Shown: piece after piece, positions 45,238 to 55,003 of the stretch
Position numbering within the stretch: the first letter of the stretch is position 1
How the letters are laid out: each line of letters opens with the position of its first letter
Source of the DNA: Bacillus gaemokensis
Lineage (GTDB): Bacteria; Bacillota; Bacilli; Bacillales; Bacillaceae_G
Length of the DNA: 64,000 nt
Direction of reading: 5' to 3'
Assembly (NCBI RefSeq): GCF_001590835.1
Contig: NZ_LTAQ01000005.1
Span: forward strand, 54,896-118,895
Notes under the pieces: generated by a model
What the model saw: only the letters and a program-made list of their open reading frames with translations
Told to the model about the DNA's origin: nothing
Database searches by the model: none
Position numbers and translations under genes: made by a program

Positions 45238-46656
45238 TTAGTTTATTCTCTGTGTAATATTTCGTTGCTGTTCAAATGTGTCAACTTTTTTATATTTAAT
45301 TTGGTACAAGATGTAGCAAATAATCATAAATGGGATTCCACAGTAAAAGGCGATTCTTTGTTCGGGAATAAAAGCTAAGCTAATAAATGTAATAAAATTT
45401 AGAGAAAAAGCTAGGATTGGAACAATTGGATAAAGCGGTGTACGATATTTTAAATCGTTTATATTTCCACCATTTTTAATAAATTCCTTGCGAAAGAAAA
45501 ATTGTGAAGCTGCGATGGACATCCAAACGACAACGGCTGCCATTGCTGCAATTGACGTTAATACTAAAAAGACAGTATCTGCTGCAAACACGCTTGTTAG
45601 TAGAGAAAGGCTTGCAAAAATCAGGCTGAAAATTAAAGCGTTTAGTGGTACACCTTTACTTGTCAATTTTGTAAATATAGGACTTGCTATTCCTTGTTTT
45701 GACATAGCCCAAAGCATACGAGAATTAGCGTATAATCCTGAGTTTGCTACTGATAGTACAGCCGTAATAATAACAAAGTTCATAATATCAGCTGCGTATG
45801 GAATTCCGACTGTATCAAAGACAAGTACGAATGGACTTTCTACAAGGTTTGCTTCTTGCCATGGGAGTAAGCCGACAACAACTGCAATTGCTAATACGAA
45901 AAAGAATAAAGTACGCCAAATTGTATTTTTAATTGCTTTTGGAATTGTTTTTTCAGGATTTTCACTTTCACCGGAAGCGATTCCGATTAATTCCGTTCCT
46001 TGGAATGAAAAATTTACTGTAATCATTGTAAAAAGAACGGCTAGAACACCATTTGGAAATAGTCCGCCATTTTCTGTGAAGTTATGTAGCATTGGTGCTG
46101 GCTTTCCGCTGAAATCTAAGAATCCAAATATAACAGCGCCTCCAAGGATGATGAAGACAACAATTGTGGAGACTTTTACACTGGCAAACCAAAATTCCGC
46201 CTCTGCATATGCTTTCGCAGATAAAGCGTTTACAACGAAGAGGATTGCTGCAAATGTAACGCACCAAATCCATGAAGATACATCTGGAAACCAACGCTTC
46301 ATTAAAATGCTAACCGTTGTAAGCTCTACACCAACCGTAACAGCCCAGTTTAACCAATACATCCAACCGACGACAAATCCAAAACCTGGTGAAATAAATT
46401 TGCTTGCATAACTTTGAAATGAACCTGCTTCTGGCATGGCAACAGATAATTCGCCAAGGCAGAGCATCGTTAAATACATTACGAAACCACCAACTAAAAA
46501 TGCAAGGATAGCCCCACCCGGTCCGGCATTATGGACAATTTGTCCAGATCCCATAAACAATCCGGTACCAATGACGCCACCAAGTGCAATCATAAATAAG
46601 TGTCTGCTTTTCATTGTACGTTTTAAGCCTGTTTGCTCTGTAGTTGTTTGATGCAT
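45238..46656 (-). CDS. Amino acid permease, APC family (RocE/LysP-like)
   Basis: 472 residues, 12 helices. [26 protein letters not shown] at helix 1, [19 protein letters not shown], and [23 protein letters not shown] are the amino-acid transporter signatures. The wording around helices 6-7 resembles arginine/lysine/histidine permeases (RocE, RocC, LysP, HutM). Substrate not proven. GAAGGGAAT precedes the ATG. A possible CodY site lies in the long upstream gap. Confidence 0.85.
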   Translation of the reverse strand: MHQTTTEQTGLKRTMKSRHLFMIALGGVIGTGLFMGSGQIVHNAGPGGAILAFLVGGFVMYLTMLCLGELSVAMPEAGSFQSYASKFISPGFGFVVGWMYWLNWAVTVGVELTTVSILMKRWFPDVSSWIWCVTFAAILFVVNALSAKAYAEAEFWFASVKVSTIVVFIILGGAVIFGFLDFSGKPAPMLHNFTENGGLFPNGVLAVLFTMITVNFSFQGTELIGIASGESENPEKTIPKAIKNTIWRTLFFFVLAIAVVVGLLPWQEANLVESPFVLVFDTVGIPYAADIMNFVIITAVLSVANSGLYANSRMLWAMSKQGIASPIFTKLTSKGVPLNALIFSLIFASLSLLTSVFAADTVFLVLTSIAAMAAVVVWMSIAASQFFFRKEFIKNGGNINDLKYRTPLYPIVPILAFSLNFITFISLAFIPEQRIAFYCGIPFMIICYILYQIKYKKVDTFEQQRNITQRIN

Positions 46657-46711
46657 ATTCCCTTCACCCCATATTTTCCCTTGTTTGTTTTGCTCGCTTC
46701 ATACTTGAGCT

Positions 46712-46752
46712 TACTTCGCTTCACTAATCATCAGTGGGGGATGAAAAACATA
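46712..46752 (-). repeat. Fragment of the family B repeat
   Basis: On the reverse strand it reads TCATCCCCCACTGATGATTAG, then TGAAGCGAAGT, sharing CCNCACTGATNATTAGT with the 17295-17366 copy. It lies in the 440-base gap before the permease, which otherwise shows no gene. Confidence 0.45.
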
Positions 46753-46918
46753 CTAATTGTAGTTTTTCTTTATGTTTCTATACGAGTTAATTACGTATAT
46801 TTTCTAGGTGCGTGAGTAGTAATAAAAAACAACAACGATTAGTGTTCTTTGAGCACTTGTTTTGTGATTGAAAGAAATATAGTTTTCTTTCACCATGTAA
46901 ACATTTTTAATTCTAGCA

Positions 46919-46933
46919 AAATATTCTGAAAAT
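46919..46933. promoter_or_regulatory. Possible CodY box
   Basis: AATATTCTGAAAATG matches 13 of 15 positions of the CodY consensus AATTTTCWGAAAATT. It sits between the divergent amino acid permease and the C39 protease gene, either of which would be a reasonable target. Confidence 0.4.
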
Positions 46934-47097
46934 GTATATTTATTTTTCTTTTTATTACAAAAAATCAGAATTTTAAAACATGTAAACTGAATAATAATTC
47001 ATACAATCTTTCTGGAAAACTGAGAGGAAGAAAGGTACAATTAAAAGAGTAATGTTTAATAACAAGAAGAAAATAATGAAGTAATGGAGTTTTGAAT

Positions 47098-47811
47098 ATG
47101 TTAAAGAAATTCAAATACATATGTATTTTAGGGCTTATACTTATCGCTGCAGTATTCGTAGGGAAAAATAAAATTTTCCAAAAGGTTCAAGAGTTACGTG
47201 TGGATTTTTTGTTTGAGAAGAAAGAAACGGCTATGATTGAACAGGTTCCATTTATTAAACAACTTCCGGAATTGCAAAGAGGGTGCGAGGTTACTAGTTT
47301 AGCAATGTTATTACAATATAAAGGTGTACAAGTTGATAAGATGAAGCTTGCGAATGAAATAAATCAGGTTCCCTTTAAAGAAAATAATCTTCGTGGTAAT
47401 CCGCACGAAGGATTTGTGGGGAATATTTATACAAAAGCTGAGCCGGGATATGGTGTATACCATCAACCGATTTTTAAACTTGCAGAAAAGTATGTTCCTG
47501 AAAAAGTGGTGAATTTAACAGGAAGAGATATAGAGGATATATATAAGGTAATTAGTTCAGGTTCGCCAGTATGGATAATTGCTAATACGACATTTAAGCC
47601 GTTAGATGAAGATAGTTTTGAAACATGGAATACGAATGATGGAGATGTGAAAATCACATATTATGAACATAGTGCAGTTGTCGTTGGATACGACCAAAAT
47701 TTTGTATACATTAACGATCCACTTGCTGGTAACTCGAATAAAAAAATCTCACGTACGCAATTTGAAAAAGCTTGGGAGCAAATGGGCAAACAAGCAATCA
47801 CTATTCTATAA
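47098..47811 (+). CDS. Membrane-anchored C39-like cysteine peptidase (YvpB-type)
   Basis: 237 residues. N-terminal anchor helix (about 7-23). The peptidase_C39_2 domain starts at VPFIKQLPELQRGCEVTSLAMLL, with the catalytic Cys after a conserved Gly. The His lies in YYEHSAVVVGYD and the Asp in VYINDPL, in the usual order. Such proteins are extracytoplasmic cysteine peptidases or their inactive relatives of unknown substrate. The ATG at 47098 follows GGAG by 8 bases. Monocistronic. Confidence 0.82.
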   Translation: MLKKFKYICILGLILIAAVFVGKNKIFQKVQELRVDFLFEKKETAMIEQVPFIKQLPELQRGCEVTSLAMLLQYKGVQVDKMKLANEINQVPFKENNLRGNPHEGFVGNIYTKAEPGYGVYHQPIFKLAEKYVPEKVVNLTGRDIEDIYKVISSGSPVWIIANTTFKPLDEDSFETWNTNDGDVKITYYEHSAVVVGYDQNFVYINDPLAGNSNKKISRTQFEKAWEQMGKQAITIL

Positions 47812-47815
47812 AAAT

Positions 47816-47847
47816 AAAAAAGGCATCTTTTATAAGGTGCCTTTTTT
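47816..47847 (+). terminator. Terminator of the C39-like gene
   Basis: Hairpin aaaaaaggcatctt / aaggtgcctttttt. Confidence 0.87.
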
Positions 47848-47962
47848 ATATTTTGTAAGTAAAAATCCTATCTTAAATAATTAATTATTCAGAATATTAT
47901 TTATTTAAAGTGAGATTCAAGTTATAATAACATTTAACTTGGTGAAGAAAGGAAGAGGATAA

Positions 47963-49138
47963 ATGGATCTGGCAAAAGAGGTTGTTCTTTCGAAAAATCA
48001 ATTAATAGCATGGAGAAGGCATTTTCATAAGTATCCAGAACTGTCATTTCAAGAAGAACAAACATCGCAATTCGTATTTGACATACTTCAAACAATTCCT
48101 CATCTAGAAATCTCACGACCGACAAAGTATAGCATCATGGCAAAACTAACTGGTAAACAACCTGGAAAAACTATTGCCATTCGTGCTGACATGGACGCGC
48201 TTCCTATTCAAGAAGAAAATCAGTTTGAATTTATTTCTACCTATCCAGGTGTGATGCACGCATGTGGACATGATGGTCATATTGCAATGTTGCTTGGTAC
48301 GGTATATGCACTTGTAGAGCAAAGGGAAAAAATTAAAGGTGAAATTCGCTTTTTGTTTCAACATGCCGAAGAGAATTTTCCAGGTGGTGCTGGGGAGATG
48401 GTTGCAGCAGGCGTGATGGAAAATGTTGATTATATTATTGGAGCACACCTTTGGGCTTCGCTAGAAGTCGGGAAAATCGGGGTGATTTATGGTCCAGCAA
48501 TGGCGGCACCTGATGTGTTTAAAATTACAATAGAAGGAAAAGGAGGGCATGCAGGTATTCCACATGAAACAGTTGATAGTATTGCAATCGGTACACAAGT
48601 AGTTGTACAACTGCAACAAATTGTATCGCGTCTTACAAACCCATTGGATTCTCTCGTTTTATCAGTTACACAATTTCATGCTGGTACAGCGCATAATGTA
48701 ATCCCAGAACATGCAGAAATCGAAGGGACCGTGAGAAGTTTAAAGCATGAATTACGAGAAGACACAGCTCGGAAGATTGAAAGGATTGTTAAATATATTA
48801 CAGAATCTTATGGTGCAAATTACAAATTTTCATATGAGTATGGATACCGCCCAGTTGTAAACGATGAGAAGGTTACACAACTTGTGGAAAATACAGCATT
48901 ACAACTTTACGGAAGGGACCGGGTAGTTCGTTTACAGCCAACGATGGCAGGAGAAGATTTCTCAGCTTTTTTACAAGAAGCACCGGGGACTTTTTTCTTC
49001 ATTGGCGCTGGAAACACGAAGAAGGGTATCGTATATCCACATCATCATCCCCGTTTTACAATTGATGAGGATGCATTGCCGATTGGAGTAGAAGTTTTTG
49101 TTTCATCTGTTTTGAACTTTATGAACGAAGGAGAATGA
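47963..49138 (+). CDS. M20-family amidohydrolase (N-acyl-amino acid amidohydrolase)
   Basis: Hydrolyses an N-acyl group from an amino acid or related compound. 391 residues, two-zinc M20D fold: AIRADMDALPIQEEN, HACGHDGHIAM, FQHAEENFPGGAGEM (catalytic Glu), AHLWASLEVG and the C-terminal AGEDFSAFLQEAPG. The dimerisation lid lies at about 180-290. It is cytosolic (no signal). It directly precedes yhjC/yhjB-like symporter genes (1-base gap), suggesting that the symporter imports its substrate (inference). Confidence 0.9.
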   Translation: MDLAKEVVLSKNQLIAWRRHFHKYPELSFQEEQTSQFVFDILQTIPHLEISRPTKYSIMAKLTGKQPGKTIAIRADMDALPIQEENQFEFISTYPGVMHACGHDGHIAMLLGTVYALVEQREKIKGEIRFLFQHAEENFPGGAGEMVAAGVMENVDYIIGAHLWASLEVGKIGVIYGPAMAAPDVFKITIEGKGGHAGIPHETVDSIAIGTQVVVQLQQIVSRLTNPLDSLVLSVTQFHAGTAHNVIPEHAEIEGTVRSLKHELREDTARKIERIVKYITESYGANYKFSYEYGYRPVVNDEKVTQLVENTALQLYGRDRVVRLQPTMAGEDFSAFLQEAPGTFFFIGAGNTKKGIVYPHHHPRFTIDEDALPIGVEVFVSSVLNFMNEGE

Positions 49139-49139
49139 G

Positions 49140-49337
49140 ATGAAAAAAATACACGTATTAGCGCTTATTCCAGTTCTTTGTTTAGTTATTGGACCTGTAT
49201 TTACAAATTCAGTCACTCCTTACGTATTAGGGATGCCATTTCTGTTGTTTTGGATTTTATTATCTGTATTCATTACTTCTTTTTGTATGGGACTTCTGTA
49301 TTGGTTAGACCCTGCGAATAAGGGGGGGACGGAATGA
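49140..49337 (+). CDS. yhjC: DUF3311 small membrane protein (YhjC-like)
   Basis: 65 residues with two helices: HVLALIPVLCLVIGPVFTN and FLLFWILLSVFITSFCMGLLYWLD. Members regularly sit just before a sodium:solute symporter gene, as here with a 4-base overlap, and are thought to be its partner subunit. ATG overlaps the end of the amidohydrolase gene region behind GAAGGAGAA. Confidence 0.82.
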   Translation: MKKIHVLALIPVLCLVIGPVFTNSVTPYVLGMPFLLFWILLSVFITSFCMGLLYWLDPANKGGTE

Positions 49338-50806
49338 CAGCACTTATCATTATTACTTTGTTTTTATGTTTTTCTTTATTTTTAGGAATTCGTGCACAAC
49401 GTGGAAAAGATATGAACTTAGAGCAATGGTCAGTCGGTGGAAGAGGATTTGGAACCATTTTCGTTTTTCTTCTTATGGCAGGAGAGATTTACACGACTTT
49501 TACATTTTTAGGTGGCAGCGGCTGGGCATATAGCAAGGGGGCACCTACTTTTTATATTTTAGGATACGGGGCATTAGCATATATTTTATCTTACTTCTTA
49601 TTGCCACCGGTTTGGAAGTATGCAAAACAGCATGGACTTGTCTCGCAATCTGATTTCTTTACAAAAAAATATAATAGTAAGACGTTAGGAATCATTGTCT
49701 CGATTATTGGAGTGGTGTCCATTATTCCGTATCTTGTTCTCCAGCTAAAGGGATTAGGGATTATTGTTTCTGAAGCATCATATGGAAAAGTATCACCAGT
49801 TTTTGCAGTATGGATCGGTGCAATTACGATTACAATATATGTGATGATTTCTGGTATACACGGTTCGGCCTGGACTGCTGCGCTAAAGGATATTATGATT
49901 TTAGTTATCGTTCTGTTTTTAGGAATATATTTACCGTATCATTATTACGGAGGATTTCAGCCAATGTTTGAAGCGGTAGAAGCAGCGAAGCCAGGATTTT
50001 TAACTTTACCTGAACAGGGAATGAGTATTTCTTGGTTTGTTTCTACTATTATATTAACAGCACTCGGATTTTATATGTGGCCACATACGTTTGCTTCAGC
50101 TTTTTCGGCGAAAAGTGAAAAGGTTTTTCGGAAAAATGCGGCAATTATGCCACTTTATTCACTTGTTTTACTTTTTGTCTTTTTTGCTGGGTTCGCAGCC
50201 ATTTTACAAGTGCCAGGATTACAGGGAGCTGACGCAGATTTATCTCTATTTCGCCTTGCTATTCAAACATTTGACCCGTGGTTTATTGGTATTATCGGTA
50301 GCGCTGGATTATTAACTGCCCTTGTACCAGGATCTATGCTCGTTATGGCAGCTTCGACATTGCTTGCAAAGAATATTTATCAGGTTCTTGCGCCATCTGT
50401 TTCAGATAAGCAGGTAACAAGAGCTGCTAAGCTATTTGTTCCTGTTGTGACACTTGTAGCTGTCTTTTTTACATTTAAAGGCGGGGAAACAATTGGTGCA
50501 CTTCTTTTAATGGGGTATAGCATTGTAACACAGCTTTTTCCTGCACTTGTATGTAGTTTATTTCGTCGTCAGGTTGTCACAAAACAAGGAGCTATTGCTG
50601 GGATGGGTATGGGGCTTTTAATTGTTGCTTATATTACGTTATCTGGCTCCACGATAGCGAACATGTTTCCATCCTTTCCGCAATATATTAAGGATTTAAA
50701 TGTGGGGATTGTTGCGTTAGGCGTAAATATTATCGTTATGTTAGTAGTGAGTATTGTGACTAGAGATATTGAAGTGAAGCGCAATTCTACTGTGTTAGAG
50801 AAATAG
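49334..50806 (+). CDS. yhjB: Sodium:solute symporter (SSS family, YhjB-like)
   Basis: 490 residues, about 13 helices. SVGGRGFGTIFVFLLMAGEIYTTFTFLGGSGWAYSKGAP is the SSS N-terminal block; GWAYSKGAPTFY and the central ALGFYMWPHTFASAFSAKSEKVFRKNA are characteristic. Substrate unknown; the preceding amidohydrolase suggests an acylated amino acid or similar. It overlaps the DUF3311 gene by 4 bases and ends at a strong terminator. Confidence 0.87.
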   Translation: MTALIIITLFLCFSLFLGIRAQRGKDMNLEQWSVGGRGFGTIFVFLLMAGEIYTTFTFLGGSGWAYSKGAPTFYILGYGALAYILSYFLLPPVWKYAKQHGLVSQSDFFTKKYNSKTLGIIVSIIGVVSIIPYLVLQLKGLGIIVSEASYGKVSPVFAVWIGAITITIYVMISGIHGSAWTAALKDIMILVIVLFLGIYLPYHYYGGFQPMFEAVEAAKPGFLTLPEQGMSISWFVSTIILTALGFYMWPHTFASAFSAKSEKVFRKNAAIMPLYSLVLLFVFFAGFAAILQVPGLQGADADLSLFRLAIQTFDPWFIGIIGSAGLLTALVPGSMLVMAASTLLAKNIYQVLAPSVSDKQVTRAAKLFVPVVTLVAVFFTFKGGETIGALLLMGYSIVTQLFPALVCSLFRRQVVTKQGAIAGMGMGLLIVAYITLSGSTIANMFPSFPQYIKDLNVGIVALGVNIIVMLVVSIVTRDIEVKRNSTVLEK

Positions 50807-50813
50807 GAGTGGC

Positions 50814-50864
50814 ATGCAACGAAAAAAGCTATCTTACTTTAGTGAGATAGCTTTTTTCGTTGCA
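50814..50864. terminator. Strong terminator with long stem
   Basis: Near-perfect 24-base arms (atgcaacgaaaaaagctatc...) with a two-base TT loop and one mismatched pair, ending the amidohydrolase-symporter operon. Confidence 0.87.
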
Positions 50865-50927
50865 TACATTTTCCCGAGATGGAGAAATATAACGGTAACA
50901 TCTTGAGAGGAAAGTTAGGTGAGGAAG

Positions 50928-52397
50928 ATGACGAATTTAGAGGCAAACTTATCTGCAATTACAAAATCTATTCGAGAGACACTACAGTCTCCTAATGATT
51001 TAACAGTACGAGAGTTTGCACTTTCTTGTTCATCTACTCGATGTGCGGTTATTTTTCTATGTGGGCTTACAGACAAAGATTTAGTTTATCGATTTGTTAT
51101 CCGGACTTTACAACAAGAAGAGATTCCGAATAAAGCCCCAATCATCCAGACTTTATTAGACAGGTTTATTTCTATAGGTGAAGTAAATACAGTAAAGATG
51201 TTGTCAGATGTTATTAATTCCGTTTTAGTAGGGGATACCATTATCTTAATCGATGGAATACCTCATGCATTAGTGATCAATAGTCGAGCGTGGGAAAGAA
51301 GAAGTTTGGAGCCGCCGATAACGGAAAATATTATTCGAGGTCCTAAAGTAGGATTCACTGAGGATATTGCAACGAATAAAATGTTAATCAGGCGTGATTT
51401 ACGTGATCCGAAACTCCGATTTCAATCTTATATTATGGGGAAGCGTTCTCAAAAAGAAGTTACATTAATTTATATTGAAGATATTATTAATCCGTATATT
51501 GTAGCAGAATTAAAGCGGCGATTACAGTCAATTAAAACAGATATGATATTAGACTCTGGAAAGATTGAGCAGCTACTTGAGGATAATAATCTGTCTCCTT
51601 TTCCACAATTTTTAAATACAGAAAGGCCAGATAGAGCGGTAGCCTCTTTAGCGAAAGGAAAAGCAGTTATTTTAGTAGATGGATCGCCGTTTGCGGTTAT
51701 TGCACCTATGGTTATTGTTGATATTTTTCAATCGCCAGAAGATCATTATGAAAGGTGGATTATTGGCACCTTGCTAAGAGGGCTTCGTATGGTAGCTGGA
51801 CTTATGGCAATCTTACTCCCCGCAGTATATGTTGCACTTGTTTCTTATCATCAAGGCCTCATCCCATCTAATCTCGCGTATTCGATTGCTGGAGCGAGGG
51901 AAGGCGTTCCTTTTCCTGCTTATATTGAAACGATTATTATGACGTTAACGATGGAGTTAATTCGAGAGGCGGGACTTCGGTTACCTAAACAAATCGGACA
52001 AACCGTTGGGATTGTAGGGGGGCTTGTTATTGGGGAAGCTGCGGTAAGTGCTGGGATTGTCAATCCTTTTATGGTTATTGTTATTGCTGTTACAGCTATC
52101 GCTACCTTTTCCTTACCTGTGTATAGCATAACAATTACATTTCGTTTTTTGTTATTTGGGTTTATTTTAGCAGCTACTATGTTTGGACTATATGGGATTA
52201 TTCTGGCGCTAATTGCATTAGCGATCCATCTTGTCAATTTAAAAAGTGTTGGAGTCCCGTATTTTACTCCATTAGCTCCGGCTTTTTATAAAGATTGGAA
52301 AGATGAAGTGGCATTGTTGCCGAAGTCAATGTTAAAGAAGAGACCTGAATATTTGCAAACAAAAGATGAAACATTACGTTCAAAGGAGAGAAAATAA
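50928..52397 (+). CDS. Spore germinant receptor, A subunit (GerA family)
   Basis: 489 residues. The hydrophilic N-terminal half (to about 270) is the cytosolic ligand-sensing domain (LIDGIPHALVINSRAWERRSLEPP...GFTEDIATN). PEDHYERWIIGTLLRGLRMVAG leads into the C-terminal membrane part with PSNLAYSIAGAREGVPFPAYIE, the GerA signature, and GQTVGIVGGLVIGEAAV. ATG 50928 is used; a GTG 9 bases upstream with its own GAGAGGA site is an alternative. It heads an A-B-C operon. Its position recalls the gerL operon of B. cereus, but that is memory of gene order and not checked. Expressed in the forespore by family knowledge. Confidence 0.93.
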   Translation: MTNLEANLSAITKSIRETLQSPNDLTVREFALSCSSTRCAVIFLCGLTDKDLVYRFVIRTLQQEEIPNKAPIIQTLLDRFISIGEVNTVKMLSDVINSVLVGDTIILIDGIPHALVINSRAWERRSLEPPITENIIRGPKVGFTEDIATNKMLIRRDLRDPKLRFQSYIMGKRSQKEVTLIYIEDIINPYIVAELKRRLQSIKTDMILDSGKIEQLLEDNNLSPFPQFLNTERPDRAVASLAKGKAVILVDGSPFAVIAPMVIVDIFQSPEDHYERWIIGTLLRGLRMVAGLMAILLPAVYVALVSYHQGLIPSNLAYSIAGAREGVPFPAYIETIIMTLTMELIREAGLRLPKQIGQTVGIVGGLVIGEAAVSAGIVNPFMVIVIAVTAIATFSLPVYSITITFRFLLFGFILAATMFGLYGIILALIALAIHLVNLKSVGVPYFTPLAPAFYKDWKDEVALLPKSMLKKRPEYLQTKDETLRSKERK

Positions 52398-52398
52398 A

Positions 52399-53514
52399 TT
52401 GAAACCGTTTGAATACGGAGATGAAGAAATTGGATCTCGCGAGCTAACATTTGCAGTGATTTCGGTCATTATAGGTACAGGAGCACTTTCGATGCCTCGT
52501 GTAATTGCAGAAAAGACGCTTTTTACAGACGGCTGGATAATACTATTTCTGGGTGGGTTAATTTGTGCGTTTTTTGCTTGGGCTATTACTAAAATAGCAA
52601 ATTTATTCCCAAAACAAACGTTTTTTCAATATACAAGCGTATACTTATCGAAGCCGGTAGCCTTTAGTGTCACAATTGTTTTGGTGTTAACATTTTCTGG
52701 GATTACTGCGTATCAAGCGCGAGCAATTTCAATTATTTCACAAACATATTTATTTAGTAAAACACCTATTGAATTGTTATCATTTTTTTACTTACTTGTT
52801 GTTATTTATGGTATAAGCGGTTCTAGAGCAGCATTACTCCGTCTTAACCTGTTATTTTTGCCAATTGTAGCGAGTGCTATTTTTGCTTTATCGTTATTAA
52901 ATATAAATTTAATGGATACTGATAATTTGCTCCCGCTTTTCAAAACGAAATGGAGCCAATATGCTCTCGGGATGAAGGAATCGATATTTACATTTATTGG
53001 ATTTGAGGTAGTTTTATTTTATTCTTCAATTGTGAAGCAAAAAGACAAAGCCCCTTTAGCTGCTGCAAAGGGAGTGATGATTACCAATTTATTATATATC
53101 CTCATTTACCTCACTTGTATTACTGTCTTTTCGTATTCTACAACGAAAAGTTTAACATATCCTGTTATTGAGTTAGGAAAGGAGATTGAAATTGCTGGAG
53201 GGTTTCTAGAACGTTTTGATGCCATTTTCTTTACGACTTGGATTATTACAATTTTTAATACGACTGCTATGTATTATGATATCGCTGTGATGGGCTTTTG
53301 TTCGATGTTTCCTTCTATTAAAAAGAAAACATTTATTTTTGTAAGTGCACCAATTATTTATCTATTTAATATGCTTCCTGAAAATGTTACGAAGTTAACT
53401 CAATATGGTGTCTACTTAGCTTGGGTTGATATGGCATGCATTATCAGTGTCCCTGTGCTTGTCTTCATTATTTATAAAATAAGAGGGGGCAAGAATAATG
53501 AATCGTCTTCATAA
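52399..53514 (+). CDS. Spore germinant receptor, B subunit (GerAB family)
   Basis: 371 residues, about 10-11 helices of the amino-acid-transporter fold. [22 protein letters not shown] at helix 1 is the GerAB hallmark (Gly-rich unwound helix), and [20 protein letters not shown] and [21 protein letters not shown] follow. Starts at TTG 52399, two bases after the A-subunit stop, 9 bases after AAAGGAGAG; the upstream part of the frame lies within the A gene. This subunit is thought to bind the germinant. Confidence 0.92.
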   Translation: MKPFEYGDEEIGSRELTFAVISVIIGTGALSMPRVIAEKTLFTDGWIILFLGGLICAFFAWAITKIANLFPKQTFFQYTSVYLSKPVAFSVTIVLVLTFSGITAYQARAISIISQTYLFSKTPIELLSFFYLLVVIYGISGSRAALLRLNLLFLPIVASAIFALSLLNINLMDTDNLLPLFKTKWSQYALGMKESIFTFIGFEVVLFYSSIVKQKDKAPLAAAKGVMITNLLYILIYLTCITVFSYSTTKSLTYPVIELGKEIEIAGGFLERFDAIFFTTWIITIFNTTAMYYDIAVMGFCSMFPSIKKKTFIFVSAPIIYLFNMLPENVTKLTQYGVYLAWVDMACIISVPVLVFIIYKIRGGKNNESSS

Positions 53515-54679
53515 ATGTATTTGTTGTATTATTCTGTTTTTATGTATAAGTGGTTGCTCAGAACGAAAAGAAATTGAAGAGAGGGGCTTTGTTGTAGGAG
53601 CAGCTTTTGATGTTGCGAAAGAGGATGAAGGAGAAAGTGATTCAAAGAAACCACCTCGTATGAAAGGAACATACCAACTTGTTTTGCCGAGTTCGTTAGC
53701 ACAACAGGGAGGAAAAAGTGAAGGTGGAGATAGTTATATCAATATTAATGCAACTGCTGATAGTGTTTTTGCACAAATTCGCGAGATATCAAAAAAAATT
53801 AGTCGTTCTTTGTTTTTTCCACATATTCAAGTTGTTGTTTTTTCAAAAGACTTATTAAAGCAACAAAACCTTTTAGAACAAACGTTAGATGTTTTTTTTC
53901 GTGATCATGAAATGAGGAGGAATATTAGGATTTTTGTCTCTAAAGGTCGAGCTGAAAAGATTTTACAGCAAAGATCGAAACCAGAAAATTTACCAGCGAA
54001 ATATATTGATTTGTTAGCAGATCATGCAGAAGTTAATGCGTATATGTTAGAAGCAGTTCGTATTGGTGATGTACAAGAAATGATGAATGCTAAAAAAAGT
54101 TTTGTGCTTCCAGTTTTACAATTAACAAAACAAGTTGTGAAAATGGAAGGTGCCGCTGTATTTAAAGGGAGGGATAATAAACTGATTGGTCTTTTAACCG
54201 GAAAAGATACGCAAGGATTAAATTATATAATTGGAAAGAAAGCGAGTGGTTTTGTAACCATTCGAAAAGAGAAAGAAACAATCACGTATGAAATCCACAA
54301 ATTAAGACGAAAAATACATGCTTCTTTCGCAGAACCACGTCATCCGAAGTTTACAGTTGATATTTATCCTGAAGGTGTACTAGCAGAGGTATATTTAGGT
54401 GGGGAAGGGAAGGTATGGAGTGAAAAGCAAATGAATACATACATCTCTAAAGAGATGAAAAGTATAGCAATGAGAACGATAAAAAAGGTGCAAAAAGGTT
54501 TTAAAACAGATGTTTTGGAGTTAGGAGAGTATTATAAGCGGCATAATTATAAAGAGTGGAAGAAGGTAGAAAAAAATTGGGATAGGGGAGAGAACTATTT
54601 TTCTAAGAGTGACATCGTTGTTCGGGTTCATCCGATAGTAGAACATTCAGGGTCTTTGGTGCCCAAAGGTGGTCAGTGA
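53498..54679 (+). CDS. Spore germinant receptor, C subunit lipoprotein (GerAC family)
   Basis: 393 residues. The signal sequence ends ISGC, a lipobox with the lipidated Cys at about residue 22, then [19 protein letters not shown], the conserved GerAC start. [35 protein letters not shown] and the C-terminal [19 protein letters not shown] are all family blocks. Overlaps the B gene by 17 bases behind AGAGGGGG. Confidence 0.92.
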   Translation: MNRLHKCICCIILFLCISGCSERKEIEERGFVVGAAFDVAKEDEGESDSKKPPRMKGTYQLVLPSSLAQQGGKSEGGDSYININATADSVFAQIREISKKISRSLFFPHIQVVVFSKDLLKQQNLLEQTLDVFFRDHEMRRNIRIFVSKGRAEKILQQRSKPENLPAKYIDLLADHAEVNAYMLEAVRIGDVQEMMNAKKSFVLPVLQLTKQVVKMEGAAVFKGRDNKLIGLLTGKDTQGLNYIIGKKASGFVTIRKEKETITYEIHKLRRKIHASFAEPRHPKFTVDIYPEGVLAEVYLGGEGKVWSEKQMNTYISKEMKSIAMRTIKKVQKGFKTDVLELGEYYKRHNYKEWKKVEKNWDRGENYFSKSDIVVRVHPIVEHSGSLVPKGGQ

Positions 54680-54725
54680 TGTAGAGGGTAAGTTCATCTT
54701 TTTTAATGTTAAGAGGAGGGATAAT

Positions 54726-54872
54726 ATGAAAATGCCATCTACTCTTACGGTTATAAATACCATTTTGATGGGTACTATCCCATACGCTGCTTATTTTTTG
54801 AATAAGAAAATTAAAAAATATGGTGCACAACCGTGGGAAAATCCAAATGAAGATGAAAAAGGAAACCTGTAG
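54726..54872 (+). CDS. Small membrane protein at the end of the germination operon
   Basis: 48 residues, ATG 5-13 bases after GAGGAGGGA. One hydrophobic helix (TLTVINTILMGTIPYAAYFLN) followed by a basic then acidic tail (KKIKKYGAQPWENPNEDEKG). It lies 46 bases after the C subunit and before the terminator, so it should be in the germinant-receptor operon. Some GerA-type operons carry a fourth small D gene with two helices; this one has a single helix and no sequence match I can name. Function unknown. Confidence 0.7.
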   Translation: MKMPSTLTVINTILMGTIPYAAYFLNKKIKKYGAQPWENPNEDEKGNL

Positions 54873-54890
54873 CTCAGGTTTCCTTTTATA
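54856..54890 (+). terminator. Terminator of the germination operon
   Basis: Hairpin aaaaggaaacctg / caggtttccttttat overlapping the end of the 48-residue gene. Confidence 0.85.
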
Positions 54891-54944
54891 TATCATTATA
54901 AATTTTAGCGGAATCGAGTGAATAATATTCCGTAAGAGTTTAGT

Positions 54945-55003
54945 TGGTGAAAGGCAACCATCAGTAGGAGAGAATAAGAGCTCCTGCTGATGGAAGTTTC
55001 ACT
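54945..55003 (-). repeat. Family B repeat at the 3' end of feoB
   Basis: On the reverse strand: AAAGTGAAACTTCCATCAGC immediately after the feoB stop, then AGGAGCTC...CTCCTACTGATGG, forming a long hairpin (ccatcagcaggag / ctcctactgatgg). It may double as the feoB 3' stem-loop, although no T run follows. Confidence 0.6.

Noticed and set aside
45488-46411. 307-residue open frame opposite the amino acid permease
   Set aside because: It mirrors the permease codon pattern on the opposite strand, has no ribosome site and no family features.
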